Shown here: one piece after another, positions 14,413 to 21,659 of the stretch
Layout of the letters: every line of letters begins with the position of its first letter
Numbering within the stretch: position 1 is the stretch's first letter
NCBI GenBank assembly: GCA_017556565.1
Contig: JAFYMQ010000204.1
Location: 1 to 21,659 of the forward strand
Reading direction: 5' to 3'
DNA from: Clostridia bacterium
GTDB taxonomy: Bacteria; Bacillota; Clostridia; Oscillospirales; Butyricicoccaceae
Length of the DNA: 21,659 bases
The notes under the pieces: generated by a model
The model's database searches: none
The model's input: only the letters and a program-made list of their open reading frames with translations
What the model was told of the DNA's origin: nothing
Program-made: the position numbers and the translations under genes

Positions 14413-15495
14413 TCACCTCAAGGTAAAAAAGTCCTTTATTCTATCCCAAAACGTAGGTTTAACACTGCATTCTTCTATATCTTCGCTATAATATACAGCT
14501 TTTTGACATATAACTGTGCCGTCAAGAGTAACTGTTATATCCCCGTATTTATCTCCCGCGTTGTGCCCGCCATAGACTATACGATCGCCTTTGAGCGATA
14601 CATCAATACGATCGATCTCAGCAGCTGTCAGGCAATACTTTATATCCTCTGCAATGTGCAACTTAACCTGACCGCCTGATGCAATATTGGCATAACCTAC
14701 CGTGCCGGCTTTTATAATATCCCGAACGCGCATATCATAAAAACCCATGTCGTACAACTTTTCGTGATCGTTCCAATCATCGGGCGCATTCAATGTTACG
14801 GCTATCAGCATCCTGCCGTTGCGCTCTACTGCCGATACAAGGCATCTTCCCGCCTCGTCGGTATATCCGGTTTTTACTCCGCAGGCGCCGGGTATAGTGA
14901 ACAGAAGCTTATTGTGATTACTCATAAACCGCCCCGCCGCTTCTGTCTGCTTTGTTGCGCACACCGCAGCTATTGTATCGTTCCTTAGTGCATACCCTGC
15001 AAGCATTGCCAGATCTTTTGCCGTAGAATAGTGGTCGTCCTCGTCAAGTCCTGACGGATTTGAAAACCGCGTATCGCTCAGTCCAAGCTCAAGGGCTTTG
15101 TTATTCATCAGCTCGACAAAATCGGCACTTTTGCCCGAATATATGCAGGATAATGCCTGCGCTGCGTCATTTCCGCTCATCAGCATAAGACCGTAGAGCA
15201 GTTCTTTTACAGTCACAGACTCCCCTGCGGCAAGATACATGGATGAGCCTTCTGCTCCGCACCATTCAGGCAAAATCTGAACGGTTTGATTGATATCATA
15301 GTTTTCTGCGGCAACTACCGCTGTCATGATTTTTGTAGTGCTGGCTATCAGACTGCGCTCGTCTGCATTCTTTTCATATACAACATTGCCTGTTGTGCAA
15401 TCAAAAAGTATTGCCGATTTGGCAGACAGGTCAAGCGCATGACTATTGATGCAAGCCAGCAGAATACATCCAATGATACAAACAATTTTCCTCAA
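14413..15495 (-). CDS. dacF: D-alanyl-D-alanine carboxypeptidase (DacF/PBP5 type, S11 family)
   Basis: Serine carboxypeptidase that trims the terminal D-Ala from peptidoglycan stem peptides outside the membrane. The protein has about 360 residues from the TTG at 15495. Motifs: S52-T-T-K55 (SxxK), S107-G-N109, K208-T-G210. The N-terminus MRKIVCIIGCILLACINSHA is a signal peptide; its LLAC could be a weak lipobox. The C-terminal FWDRIKDFF segment can form the amphipathic membrane anchor of PBP5-type enzymes. TTG is preferred because TGGGAG (15505-15510) is 9 bases upstream, whereas the ATG at 15504 directly touches that site. The family occurs next to scpAB and sporulation genes. A hairpin covers its ribosome binding site. 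Confidence 0.94.
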   Translation of the reverse strand: MRKIVCIIGCILLACINSHALDLSAKSAILFDCTTGNVVYEKNADERSLIASTTKIMTAVVAAENYDINQTVQILPEWCGAEGSSMYLAAGESVTVKELLYGLMLMSGNDAAQALSCIYSGKSADFVELMNNKALELGLSDTRFSNPSGLDEDDHYSTAKDLAMLAGYALRNDTIAAVCATKQTEAAGRFMSNHNKLLFTIPGACGVKTGYTDEAGRCLVSAVERNGRMLIAVTLNAPDDWNDHEKLYDMGFYDMRVRDIIKAGTVGYANIASGGQVKLHIAEDIKYCLTAAEIDRIDVSLKGDRIVYGGHNAGDKYGDITVTLDGTVICQKAVYYSEDIEECSVKPTFWDRIKDFFTLR

Positions 15496-15503
15496 TATTA
15501 TCA

Positions 15504-15529
15504 TCTCCCATATGAAATTATATGGGAGA
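15504..15529 (-). promoter_or_regulatory. Inverted repeat covering the dacF ribosome binding site
   Basis: TCTCCCATAT (15504-15513), loop GAAATT, ATATGGGAGA (15520-15529); ten perfect pairs. In the - strand mRNA the dacF Shine-Dalgarno GGGAG and the ATG at 15504 lie in the 3' arm. No U-run follows, so this is not a terminator. Confidence 0.6.
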
Positions 15530-15537
15530 CAGACATA

Positions 15538-15924
15538 TCAATATACCGCTTCGTCTTCCGAAGTTTCTTTGTTCTTGCGATTTTTAATAAACTCGGTTAC
15601 CTTGTCGGCAGCCTCGGGAATCATATCGATTATCTTATCGACAGCAGAGTTCACGGGAGGCTGAACATATATCATGCGTGTATTGCCGTCTTTGATGACG
15701 ATAAAGGCAATAGGTGTGATATTTACGCCTGCGCCCGCACCTGCGCCAAAACGCATATTTGTACCGTCTGTGCCGCCTGATGCAAAACCGAAGCTTACCT
15801 TGGATACAGGGATAAGTGTAGTGCCGTCGGGAGTGGTTATAGGATCACCGACTACTGTATTGACGTCGATCATATTTTTGATCTTTTCCATTGTGATGCC
15901 CATGGATTCATTTACTCCGCTCAT
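15538..15924 (-). CDS. ytfJ: GerW/YtfJ-family sporulation protein
   Basis: Small protein of the YtfJ/GerW family, known in Bacillus as a forespore-made protein needed for normal spore germination. The protein has 128 residues from ATG at 15924, where GGCGGAG lies 6 bases upstream; longer readings run back into the preceding gene. The family pattern is clear: IKNMIDVNTVVGDPI near the start, a TLIPVSKVSFGFASG strand, a Gly/Ala-rich turn (FGAGAGAG) and PIAFIVI. The C-terminus is charged. It overlaps the DUF2953 gene by 17 bases. Presence here suggests a spore-forming lineage. Confidence 0.92.
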   Translation of the reverse strand: MSGVNESMGITMEKIKNMIDVNTVVGDPITTPDGTTLIPVSKVSFGFASGGTDGTNMRFGAGAGAGVNITPIAFIVIKDGNTRMIYVQPPVNSAVDKIIDMIPEAADKVTEFIKNRKNKETSEDEAVY

Positions 15925-16513
15925 TGGTTGCTCCGCCTTTCTTATTCTTATTATTGATAACAGGAAGTACCGCAATCAAAGCTTTCAGCGCAATGATTAC
16001 GAGCTTAAGAGTCATTGCTTTGATTATGATATCGGCATTTGCCGTGGTTTTTGAGTCATACTGTAAATCTACAGAGATGTCCGTATGCTTTTTATCCAGA
16101 CTGTTTTCTATGATTGGATAGGTTGCCGATGCCAGCGCACATACCCTGCCGTAATTTATCGCAGCGGTTGCCGCATCCTCACCGGAAACTACAACAGCCA
16201 GCTTAAAACGTCTGATTTTTATGCTCTTGAGTAATCTTTCTACGGCTTTTATGCCGATTTGGATGATTGCGATAATATCATCAAGGGATATTTTGCTTTT
16301 GCTTTTCTTATCGGGCTTTTTACTTTTGCCGTCGGGTTTGATTTTCTTCTTCTTTTTCTTGTTTTTTTTACCCTCTAACGGTATAGTGATTCCCGCATAT
16401 GACAGCCGTAATTCAAAAGTATCGGAGTATTTGATATGAGCTACGACCGGCATCAGCAGAACAGTGACCACAATGATCAGCAACGCAACTGCTACGATCG
16501 CAAGAACTACCAT
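15908..16513 (-). CDS. DUF2953 domain-containing membrane protein
   Basis: Function unknown. The protein has 201 residues. One N-terminal membrane helix (about 2-25) is followed by a short beta-like segment, an extremely Lys-rich linker (about 48-74, including seven Lys in a row) and a DUF2953-like domain with a hydrophobic segment near 165-187. The family is characteristically found beside ytfJ in clostridia and bacilli, which suggests a sporulation-related role; that link is inference. ATG at 16513 overlaps the scpB stop by one base and has GGAGGA 6 bases upstream. Confidence 0.8.
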   Translation of the reverse strand: MVVLAIVAVALLIIVVTVLLMPVVAHIKYSDTFELRLSYAGITIPLEGKKNKKKKKKIKPDGKSKKPDKKSKSKISLDDIIAIIQIGIKAVERLLKSIKIRRFKLAVVVSGEDAATAAINYGRVCALASATYPIIENSLDKKHTDISVDLQYDSKTTANADIIIKAMTLKLVIIALKALIAVLPVINNKNKKGGATNERSK

Positions 16514-17079
16514 TATATCTCCTCCGAAACAAGTTCCTGTATGGTCAGCTGCTCAGATTCGTTTTCCAGCATATGGGTCAGCTGAGGAAGCATATCAAGA
16601 GAGGATATACCAAAGCTGCGCAGGAAGTTTTCGGTTGTTCTGTACAGAATAGGTCTGCCGGGAACGTCAAGTCTGCCGCAAGGCTCAATAAGCATCTTGT
16701 CAATAAGACTGCCAACAGTATAGTCACTGTCAACACCGCGTATCTGCTCTATATATGCTTTTGTTACAGGCTGCTTATAAGCGATAATAGCCAGAACCTC
16801 CAGCGCAGAGGGTGTCAGTGTGGGTCTGCGTCTTGTTTCGAGAGCATTGCGCACTTCCCTGCCGTACTCTCCGCGGGAGCAAAGCTGATAACGGTTGTCA
16901 AGCTTGATAAGCTTGATACCGCGGCGGTTATAGTCATAATAATCGGCAAGGGCCTGGGCAGTCTCGCCAAGGGTAACCTTATCTATGCCCAATACTGCGC
17001 ACAGTTTATCTTCACTTACAGACTCACCCGAGGCAAACAAAACAGCTTCAAGCTTGCATTCTATTTCATTGTACTCCAT
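16513..17079 (-). CDS. scpB: Segregation and condensation protein B
   Basis: Dimeric winged-helix kleisin partner that binds ScpA and with SMC condenses and separates chromosomes. The protein has 188 residues, normal. Two winged helices are visible (about 5-80 and 85-160), the second containing VLAIIAYKQPVTKAYIEQIRG, the most conserved part of the family, and GRPILYRTTENFLRSFG. ATG at 17079 has GGAGG 6 bases upstream. It overlaps scpA by 14 bases. Confidence 0.95.
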   Translation of the reverse strand: MEYNEIECKLEAVLFASGESVSEDKLCAVLGIDKVTLGETAQALADYYDYNRRGIKLIKLDNRYQLCSRGEYGREVRNALETRRRPTLTPSALEVLAIIAYKQPVTKAYIEQIRGVDSDYTVGSLIDKMLIEPCGRLDVPGRPILYRTTENFLRSFGISSLDMLPQLTHMLENESEQLTIQELVSEEI

Positions 17080-17809
17080 CTGTTGCCTCCATATTCACAT
17101 CAGACAATCTGAGGTAATAATCGTCATCAATATAATCCAGAACTACCCTGCCGTTTTTACTGAGCTCCAGTATGGCCAAAAAGTACGCAACTATCTCCGA
17201 CCTGCTCTGGGATGACAGCAAAAGTGTTTCCAGCTTTATGGTTTCATTTTTTGTAAAAAGGTGCAAAATATGTGTGATTCGTCCGTTTACGGGCACAGCT
17301 TCCTTGCCTACGATGGATTTGAATGCGGTAATGGGCGGAGGAAGTCTGCGCTGTGCCCTCTGCATTATCTCATCAATAGCTTTTGAAAGCTGCTCGGCAG
17401 TATGATCGTACACTATATTGGAATAATCCTTTTCAAGATGCTCCTGGGGTCTGATATACAGATCGCGGCCGGCTTCCGAAATACCGCCCAGATATCCGCC
17501 GGCTTCTTTGAAGCGCTGATATTCCAGCAGCTGCTCTACCAGCTGTGCTCTGGGGTCTTCCTGTATTTCGTCCTCATATACGGGCAAAAGCATCTTGGAC
17601 TTTATCTGCATAAGCTGAGCTGCCATTGCGATAAAATCGCTGGCAACATCAAGATCAAACTCCTCCATGATCCTGATATACTCAAGATACTGTCTGAGTA
17701 TCTCGGCTATAGGAATATCGGTTATTTCAACCTTGTTTTTTGATATCAGATGCAGCAAAAGGTCCAGAGGCCCGTCAAACGCATCAAGATGAAAGGTTAC
17801 TTCATTCAT
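17066..17809 (-). CDS. scpA: Segregation and condensation protein A (kleisin)
   Basis: Kleisin subunit bridging the SMC head domains, with ScpB bound to its middle. The protein has 247 residues. The N-terminal helical region FDGPLDLLLHLISKNKVEI (12-30) that contacts the SMC neck is clear, as is the C-terminal winged-helix region (about 180-235) that contacts the SMC cap. A helical middle part (60-150) would carry the ScpB site. The ATG overlaps the M50 protease stop by one base (TGATG) with only a weak Shine-Dalgarno, so translation is probably coupled. Confidence 0.95.
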   Translation of the reverse strand: MNEVTFHLDAFDGPLDLLLHLISKNKVEITDIPIAEILRQYLEYIRIMEEFDLDVASDFIAMAAQLMQIKSKMLLPVYEDEIQEDPRAQLVEQLLEYQRFKEAGGYLGGISEAGRDLYIRPQEHLEKDYSNIVYDHTAEQLSKAIDEIMQRAQRRLPPPITAFKSIVGKEAVPVNGRITHILHLFTKNETIKLETLLLSSQSRSEIVAYFLAILELSKNGRVVLDYIDDDYYLRLSDVNMEATDGVQ

Positions 17810-18468
17810 CAGATCAAACCTACTCCGATAATAATTTTGATAATCAAATCAATAATTCCGTTGAGTATCCACCCTACTACAGTGTTAATAACACCATCAA
17901 GCAAATCAAGCATAAGAACTATCAAAAAGCCTATACTGATATATCGCTCGTTTTTGTAGAAAAACTCGATAACTTTTGGCGGCATAAAAGGCAAAAGAAT
18001 CTTGGATCCGTCAAGAGGAGGAATCGGTATAAGATTAAATGCCATCAAGCCAATACTCATAACCGCAGTTATCTCCAGAAAAGATGCAAGACCCATTAAA
18101 ATGGCTTTGTCATATCCATAGATAATAAGCAAAGTCCTGATAAACAGGAATACAAAAGCCAAAATAAGATTTGCAAGCGGTCCGGCAAGGGCGGTTATTG
18201 CCATACCGACCTTTTTGTTTTTAAGTTTGAAGTTATAGGGTGATACGGGCACGGGTTTTGCCCAGCCTATACCCGCAACAAGCATACATAAAAATCCGAA
18301 TATATCTATGTGTGCAATAGGATTGAATGTAAGCCTGCCGCGGTCTTTTGCTGTATTGTCACCCAAAAGATAAGCTGCAAAACCGTGTGAAAGCTCATGA
18401 AGTGTAATAACGATCAATACTGCAGGAATCATAAGCAGGATTTCCTGCAGAGAGTTTCTGAAAAGAAT
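17809..18468 (-). CDS. Site-2 protease-family (M50) intramembrane zinc metalloprotease
   Basis: Polytopic membrane metallopeptidase of the YwhC/Rv-type S2P group; substrate unknown. Active-site HELSH, then the GPLANLILA motif of the second conserved membrane segment and LIPIPPLDGSKIL carrying the third zinc ligand Asp. Start codon is unusual. The first ATG (18432) gives 207 residues and has only AGGA about 10 bases upstream. A strong GGAGGG (18475-18480) lies 42 bases further up, followed by three ATT codons in frame; the third (18468) is 6 bases after it and adds 12 residues (ILFRNSLQEILL) that resemble family N-termini. The coordinates given use this ATT; take 18432 as the conservative alternative. 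Often found next to scpA in Firmicutes. Confidence 0.85.
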   Translation of the reverse strand: MLFRNSLQEILLMIPAVLIVITLHELSHGFAAYLLGDNTAKDRGRLTFNPIAHIDIFGFLCMLVAGIGWAKPVPVSPYNFKLKNKKVGMAITALAGPLANLILAFVFLFIRTLLIIYGYDKAILMGLASFLEITAVMSIGLMAFNLIPIPPLDGSKILLPFMPPKVIEFFYKNERYISIGFLIVLMLDLLDGVINTVVGWILNGIIDLIIKIIIGVGLI

Positions 18469-18482
18469 AATAATCCCTCCGG

Positions 18483-19073
18483 TTATTCGGTAACGGCCTT
18501 TTTGATATCGTCTATAACAAGACCTCTGTTAGTACCCTTTTCTGCAGAGAATGGGATGATTTTGTCCTCTTCCGTAAGCTCAAGAGTCTCACGTATCAGG
18601 TCAATGGACGGCTGGATTTGGGAAGGTTTGAGCTTGTCGATCTTGTTTGCGATAATAGTCATAGGCAGATTGCAGGCACGCGCATATTCAACCATGCTGC
18701 AATCGTTGTTGGTGGGCTGATGTCTTGCGTCTACAATGATGTAAATCCTTGCAGCTTTACAGCCTTGGTCGGCAAGATACTCATCAATCAGCTTGGAATA
18801 TCTCTGTCTCTCTGCCTCAGATGTAAGCGAAAATCCATATCCGGGCAGGTCGACAAGCCAGCATGTATTGTCAACATCAAACAGATTTACAAAAACAGTC
18901 TTGCCCGGCTTTGCGCTGACACGGGCAAAGTTTTTGCGTCCGACTATAGCGTTTATAGTCGAGGATTTGCCGACATTGGATTTACCTGCGAATAATATCT
19001 GCTTTTTTATATCGCCGGGAAAATCGCGTTTTGACGCGACAGACTTAACAAAAACAGTTTTATTTATATTCAT
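18483..19073 (-). CDS. engB: Ribosome biogenesis GTP-binding protein EngB/YsxC
   Basis: TrmE-Era-type GTPase needed for 50S subunit assembly. The protein has 196 residues, normal. Motifs: G1 GKSNVGKS (30-37), G3 DLPG (75-78) followed by the family YGFS, G4 NKID (143-146) and G5 FSAEKG (175-180). ATG at 19073 overlaps the lon stop (ATGA) and has no good Shine-Dalgarno, so it is probably coupled to lon. The lon-engB order is a standard Firmicute arrangement. Confidence 0.96.
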   Translation of the reverse strand: MNINKTVFVKSVASKRDFPGDIKKQILFAGKSNVGKSSTINAIVGRKNFARVSAKPGKTVFVNLFDVDNTCWLVDLPGYGFSLTSEAERQRYSKLIDEYLADQGCKAARIYIIVDARHQPTNNDCSMVEYARACNLPMTIIANKIDKLKPSQIQPSIDLIRETLELTEEDKIIPFSAEKGTNRGLVIDDIKKAVTE

Positions 19074-21475
19074 TGGCGTATACGTTTTGCAGGAGTTTTG
19101 TCCTGTGTCATATGGGCGGAAGATGTCTTCTTGTCCCCTTCTGTCTGGGGCAGCATTTCGCCGAATACGGCGCTTGCAACCTCATCCATATGGGATGCGA
19201 ATACAAAGTTGAGTCCCTCTCTGACTACGGGATCGATATCCTTGAGGTCAGGCTTGTTCTCTGCAGGGATAATAACGGTTGTTACACCCTCTCTGTATGC
19301 AGCCATAGTCTTTTCTTTGAGGCCACCTATAGGCAGTACGCAGCCGCGGATAGAAATCTCACCGGTCATAGCTATAGACTTGGGTACAGGCATACCGGTA
19401 AACGCCGAAATCAGCGCAGTAGCAGTAGTTATACCTGCAGAGGGGCCGTCTTTGGGTACTGCACCCTCGGGGAAATGGATATGAATATCATTCTTGGTAT
19501 AGAAATCGGCTGCAAGACCAAACTTCTCTCTTCTGCTGCGCAGATATGTGAGTGCTGCCCTTACGGACTCTTTCATAACGTCACCAAGATTACCGGTCAG
19601 TTCAAGCTTGCCGCTTCCCTCAAGAGCAATAGCCTCAACCTCCAGCATCTCACCGCCTACAGATGTCCATGCAAGACCGCTGACAACACCGCACTCAGCA
19701 GCATTGCCGCGCTGCATTCTCTTGTATTTGGGGATACCGATGTAGCTTTCAAGATTATCGGCGGTATAGCGTACACAAGAAACGCTGTCCTCAACAATAG
19801 CTTTTGCAGCTTTGCGGCACAACAGCGCAATACGGCGCTCAAGATTTCTGACGCCCGATTCCTTGGTATATTCACAAATCAGTCTTCTCAAAGTCTGCTC
19901 TGCAAATACAACCTGCTTTTTTGTAAGGCCGTGTTTTTCCAGCTGCTTGGGGATAAGATACTTTTTGGCTATCTGGAGTTTTTCCTCATCGGTATAGCCG
20001 GTAAGCTCAATTATCTCCATACGGTCAAGAAGAGGTACGGGTATAGTATCTCTGTCGTTTGCGGTTGTAATAAACAGCACGTCAGACAGGTCAAAAGGCA
20101 GCTCGACAAAATGATCGCGGAAGGCATTATTCTGCTCTGTATCAAAAACCTCAAGCAATGCAGAAGAAGGATCACCCTTGTAGTCACTGCCAAGCTTATC
20201 GATCTCATCAACAAGAATCAGACAGTTGCGACTGCCTGCCTGCTTGACGGCATTGAGTATTCTGCCGGGCATAGCGCCGATATAGGTCTTTCTGTGACCA
20301 CGGATATCAGCCTCATCCTTAACACCGCCCAGAGAAAGACGAGCAAAATCTCTGCCCATTGCAGATGCAATGGAACGGCCTATAGATGTCTTGCCAACAC
20401 CGGGAGGGCCAACAAGACAGATTATCTGTCCCTTGACGTTTCCGGTCAGCTTTTTAACGGCAAAGAACTCAAGAATGCGCTCTTTTACCTTGTCCATACC
20501 AAAATGGTCGGCCTCAAGTATCTTTTTGGCTTTTTTGATATCGTTGTTTTCTTCCTTGACGATATTCCAGGGCAGTTCAACGCAAATGTCAAGATATCCT
20601 CTGATAACAGCGCTCTCAGGCGAAGAAGGCTGCATCTTGGACAGACGGTTAGCTTCTTTGACAAGCTTCTGCTCTGCATCCTGATCAAGACCGAGGGCTT
20701 TGATTTTTTCGATATAAGACTGGCTCTCGCTGAGTCCGTCTTCACCGTCACCGAGCTCCTCGCTGATTACCTTTATCTGCTCTCTGAGATAGTAATCGCG
20801 CTCGTTTTTGTCCATGTTTTCTTTTACTTTTTCGGACAGTTCCTGCTCGATGGATCTGACCTTCATTTCTTCAAGCAGAAGATCGCAGAGTATTGCAAGT
20901 CTGCGTCTGGGGCTAAGCTCATTGAGCAGTATCTGCTTTTCGGTATACTTGAAGGCTGTATAATGGGCAATAAAATCGGAGACGTATCCCAGCTCTTCGT
21001 TGTCAATGATGCTGAGATAGGATTCATCCTGAGGTCTGTTGCCAATAGATGCGCACTCAAAGAACAGTTCTTTTGCACGGCGGAGCTGAGCAATGTCGCG
21101 CTTGGTCACAAGGTTGACGGGTACATCATCAACAAGGGTTATTGTAGAGCTGATATAAGGGTCAACGTCATGGATATCATCCAGATGGGCACGGGAAAGT
21201 CCCTCAACAAGGACACGCAGAGTATCGCCGGGAACGCGAAGCACCTGGCATATTCTGCACAGTGTGCCGATCTCGTAGAGCGCCTTTTTGGAGGGATCGT
21301 CGTTGTCTATCTCCCTCTGTGTGACCAGGAAAACCTCCTGACCTTCACTCATAGCTTTTTCGATAGCTTTTATGGAGCGGGGACGGCCTATATCAAAATG
21401 GAAAAGTATGCCCGGGTATATGCAAAGCCCGCGCAAAGCTACTGTTGGTATGTTAATTTTCATTCTTTCTGTCAT
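19070..21475 (-). CDS. lon: ATP-dependent Lon protease (LonA, bacterial type)
   Basis: Hexameric AAA+ protease that degrades misfolded and regulatory proteins in the cytoplasm. The protein has 801 residues. The N-terminal substrate-binding domain (about 8-205), a coiled-coil region (about 210-290), the AAA+ module with Walker A GPPGVGKT (356-363) and Walker B ILVDEIDK (420-427), and the protease domain with catalytic dyad S679 (PKDGPSAG) and K722 (GGLKEK). With the start at 21475 these numbers equal those of E. coli Lon. That ATG is preferred since GGGAGG lies 8 bases upstream; an in-frame ATG at 21499 would add eight residues before that site. The last 25 residues are charged and variable. 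It heads the 12.5-kb - strand gene run. Confidence 0.97.
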   Translation of the reverse strand: MTERMKINIPTVALRGLCIYPGILFHFDIGRPRSIKAIEKAMSEGQEVFLVTQREIDNDDPSKKALYEIGTLCRICQVLRVPGDTLRVLVEGLSRAHLDDIHDVDPYISSTITLVDDVPVNLVTKRDIAQLRRAKELFFECASIGNRPQDESYLSIIDNEELGYVSDFIAHYTAFKYTEKQILLNELSPRRRLAILCDLLLEEMKVRSIEQELSEKVKENMDKNERDYYLREQIKVISEELGDGEDGLSESQSYIEKIKALGLDQDAEQKLVKEANRLSKMQPSSPESAVIRGYLDICVELPWNIVKEENNDIKKAKKILEADHFGMDKVKERILEFFAVKKLTGNVKGQIICLVGPPGVGKTSIGRSIASAMGRDFARLSLGGVKDEADIRGHRKTYIGAMPGRILNAVKQAGSRNCLILVDEIDKLGSDYKGDPSSALLEVFDTEQNNAFRDHFVELPFDLSDVLFITTANDRDTIPVPLLDRMEIIELTGYTDEEKLQIAKKYLIPKQLEKHGLTKKQVVFAEQTLRRLICEYTKESGVRNLERRIALLCRKAAKAIVEDSVSCVRYTADNLESYIGIPKYKRMQRGNAAECGVVSGLAWTSVGGEMLEVEAIALEGSGKLELTGNLGDVMKESVRAALTYLRSRREKFGLAADFYTKNDIHIHFPEGAVPKDGPSAGITTATALISAFTGMPVPKSIAMTGEISIRGCVLPIGGLKEKTMAAYREGVTTVIIPAENKPDLKDIDPVVREGLNFVFASHMDEVASAVFGEMLPQTEGDKKTSSAHMTQDKTPAKRIRQ

Positions 21476-21502
21476 TTCAGAGTCCTCCCAATATGTCATT
21501 TT

Positions 21503-21531
21503 ATTATATCAAATGTCAAGACATATTGCAA
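21503..21531 (-). promoter_or_regulatory. Candidate sigma-A promoter of lon with a short palindrome in the spacer
   Basis: On the - strand: -35 TTGCAA (21526-21531), 17-base spacer, -10 TATAAT (21503-21508) with TGA directly before it, a perfect extended -10. The spacer holds ATGTC-AA-GACAT (21513-21524), a possible operator half-turn. No CIRCE (TTAGCACTC) or tandem CtsR (GGTCAAA) pattern is present. Confidence 0.6.
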
Positions 21532-21557
21532 GTATTATAGATATATTATAAAAAACG

Positions 21558-21589
21558 CTGCGGTCAGACACTATCTATCCTGACCGCAG
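21558..21589. terminator. Intrinsic terminator upstream of lon
   Basis: Stem CTGCGGTCAG (21558-21567) with CTGACCGCAG (21580-21589) and a 12-base loop. Six T on the - strand (21550-21555) follow after two bases, so it fits the end of a - strand gene lying beyond the window, typically clpX. A T-run is also present on the + side. Confidence 0.85.
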
Positions 21590-21659
21590 ATTTTTATAGT
21601 TTTTTCACTGTCTGTGATATATCAAAATACCGCAATAAATCTTATGCAGTTTCCGTCTG
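21590..21659. other. Unassigned right edge
   Basis: AT-rich bases beyond the terminator. A - strand frame reaches a TAA at 21642-21644 after five codons, so the tail of an upstream gene may be present, but too little is visible to name it. Confidence 0.3.

Noticed and set aside
13086..14426. Open frame of 446 codons on the + strand spanning the regulator and rluB genes
   Set aside because: It crosses two well-supported - strand genes and their gap; no recognisable domain.
19073..21583. Very long open frame (836 codons) on the + strand opposite lon
   Set aside because: It mirrors lon almost exactly, has no family motif, no ribosome binding site, and overlaps the lon promoter. It comes from codon bias in lon that avoids antisense stops.
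1..21659. CRISPR arrays, tRNA or rRNA genes, insertion sequences and prophage genes
   Set aside because: No spaced direct repeats, cloverleaf-like segments, transposase motifs or phage genes were seen; the lone tyrosine recombinase has no flanking mobile cargo or att repeats beyond the palindrome discussed.

Overview
The window looks like chromosomal core DNA from an endospore-forming clostridial Firmicute, most likely of the Oscillospiraceae/Ruminococcaceae type. The reasons are the order rsmB-rlmN-stp-prkC-rsgA, the order scpA-scpB-DUF2953-ytfJ(gerW)-dacF-rluB, the fusion of IspH to ribosomal protein S1, and the strong AGGAGG-type ribosome binding sites. I see no insertion sequence, prophage, CRISPR array, rRNA or tRNA. 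The lineage is inferred from gene content, not from a search.

Left arm (1-5830, all + strand): the 3' part of rsmB, then rlmN, stp, prkC and rsgA, overlapping or closely spaced. This unit joins rRNA methylation, the PASTA kinase/PP2C phosphatase pair that monitors cell-wall status, and a 30S-maturation GTPase. It ends at a two-way terminator at 5831-5858.

Middle (5867-8914): a membrane-anchored parvulin-type foldase with an N-terminal zinc ribbon (- strand), a 296-base AT-rich intergenic stretch, an O6-alkylguanine-DNA methyltransferase gene (ogt, - strand), and a divergent tyrosine recombinase gene (+ strand). The intergenic stretch holds a perfect inverted repeat with the geometry of a tyrosine-recombinase (dif-like) core site, about 630 bases from the recombinase gene. 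One arm recurs at the start of that gene.

Right arm (8974-21475, all - strand): twelve genes run without an obvious break from lon through engB, an M50 protease, scpA, scpB, DUF2953, ytfJ, dacF, a 23S/16S-type pseudouridine synthase, a MurR/RpiR regulator, a YhiN-type flavoprotein and cmk to the ispH-rpsA fusion. A good promoter stands just upstream of lon, and a two-way terminator at 8930-8964 follows rpsA. The unit combines proteolysis, ribosome assembly, chromosome condensation, spore and cell-wall functions, nucleotide supply, isoprenoid synthesis and translation.

The two arms converge on the middle block. Together with the dif-like repeat and the recombinase gene, this makes a replication-terminus location worth testing. 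Other points of interest are an internal Shine-Dalgarno that could release free S1 from the fusion, a probable ATT start for the M50 protease, and a hairpin over the dacF ribosome binding site. No clearly new multi-gene system is visible; most of the window is conserved housekeeping.
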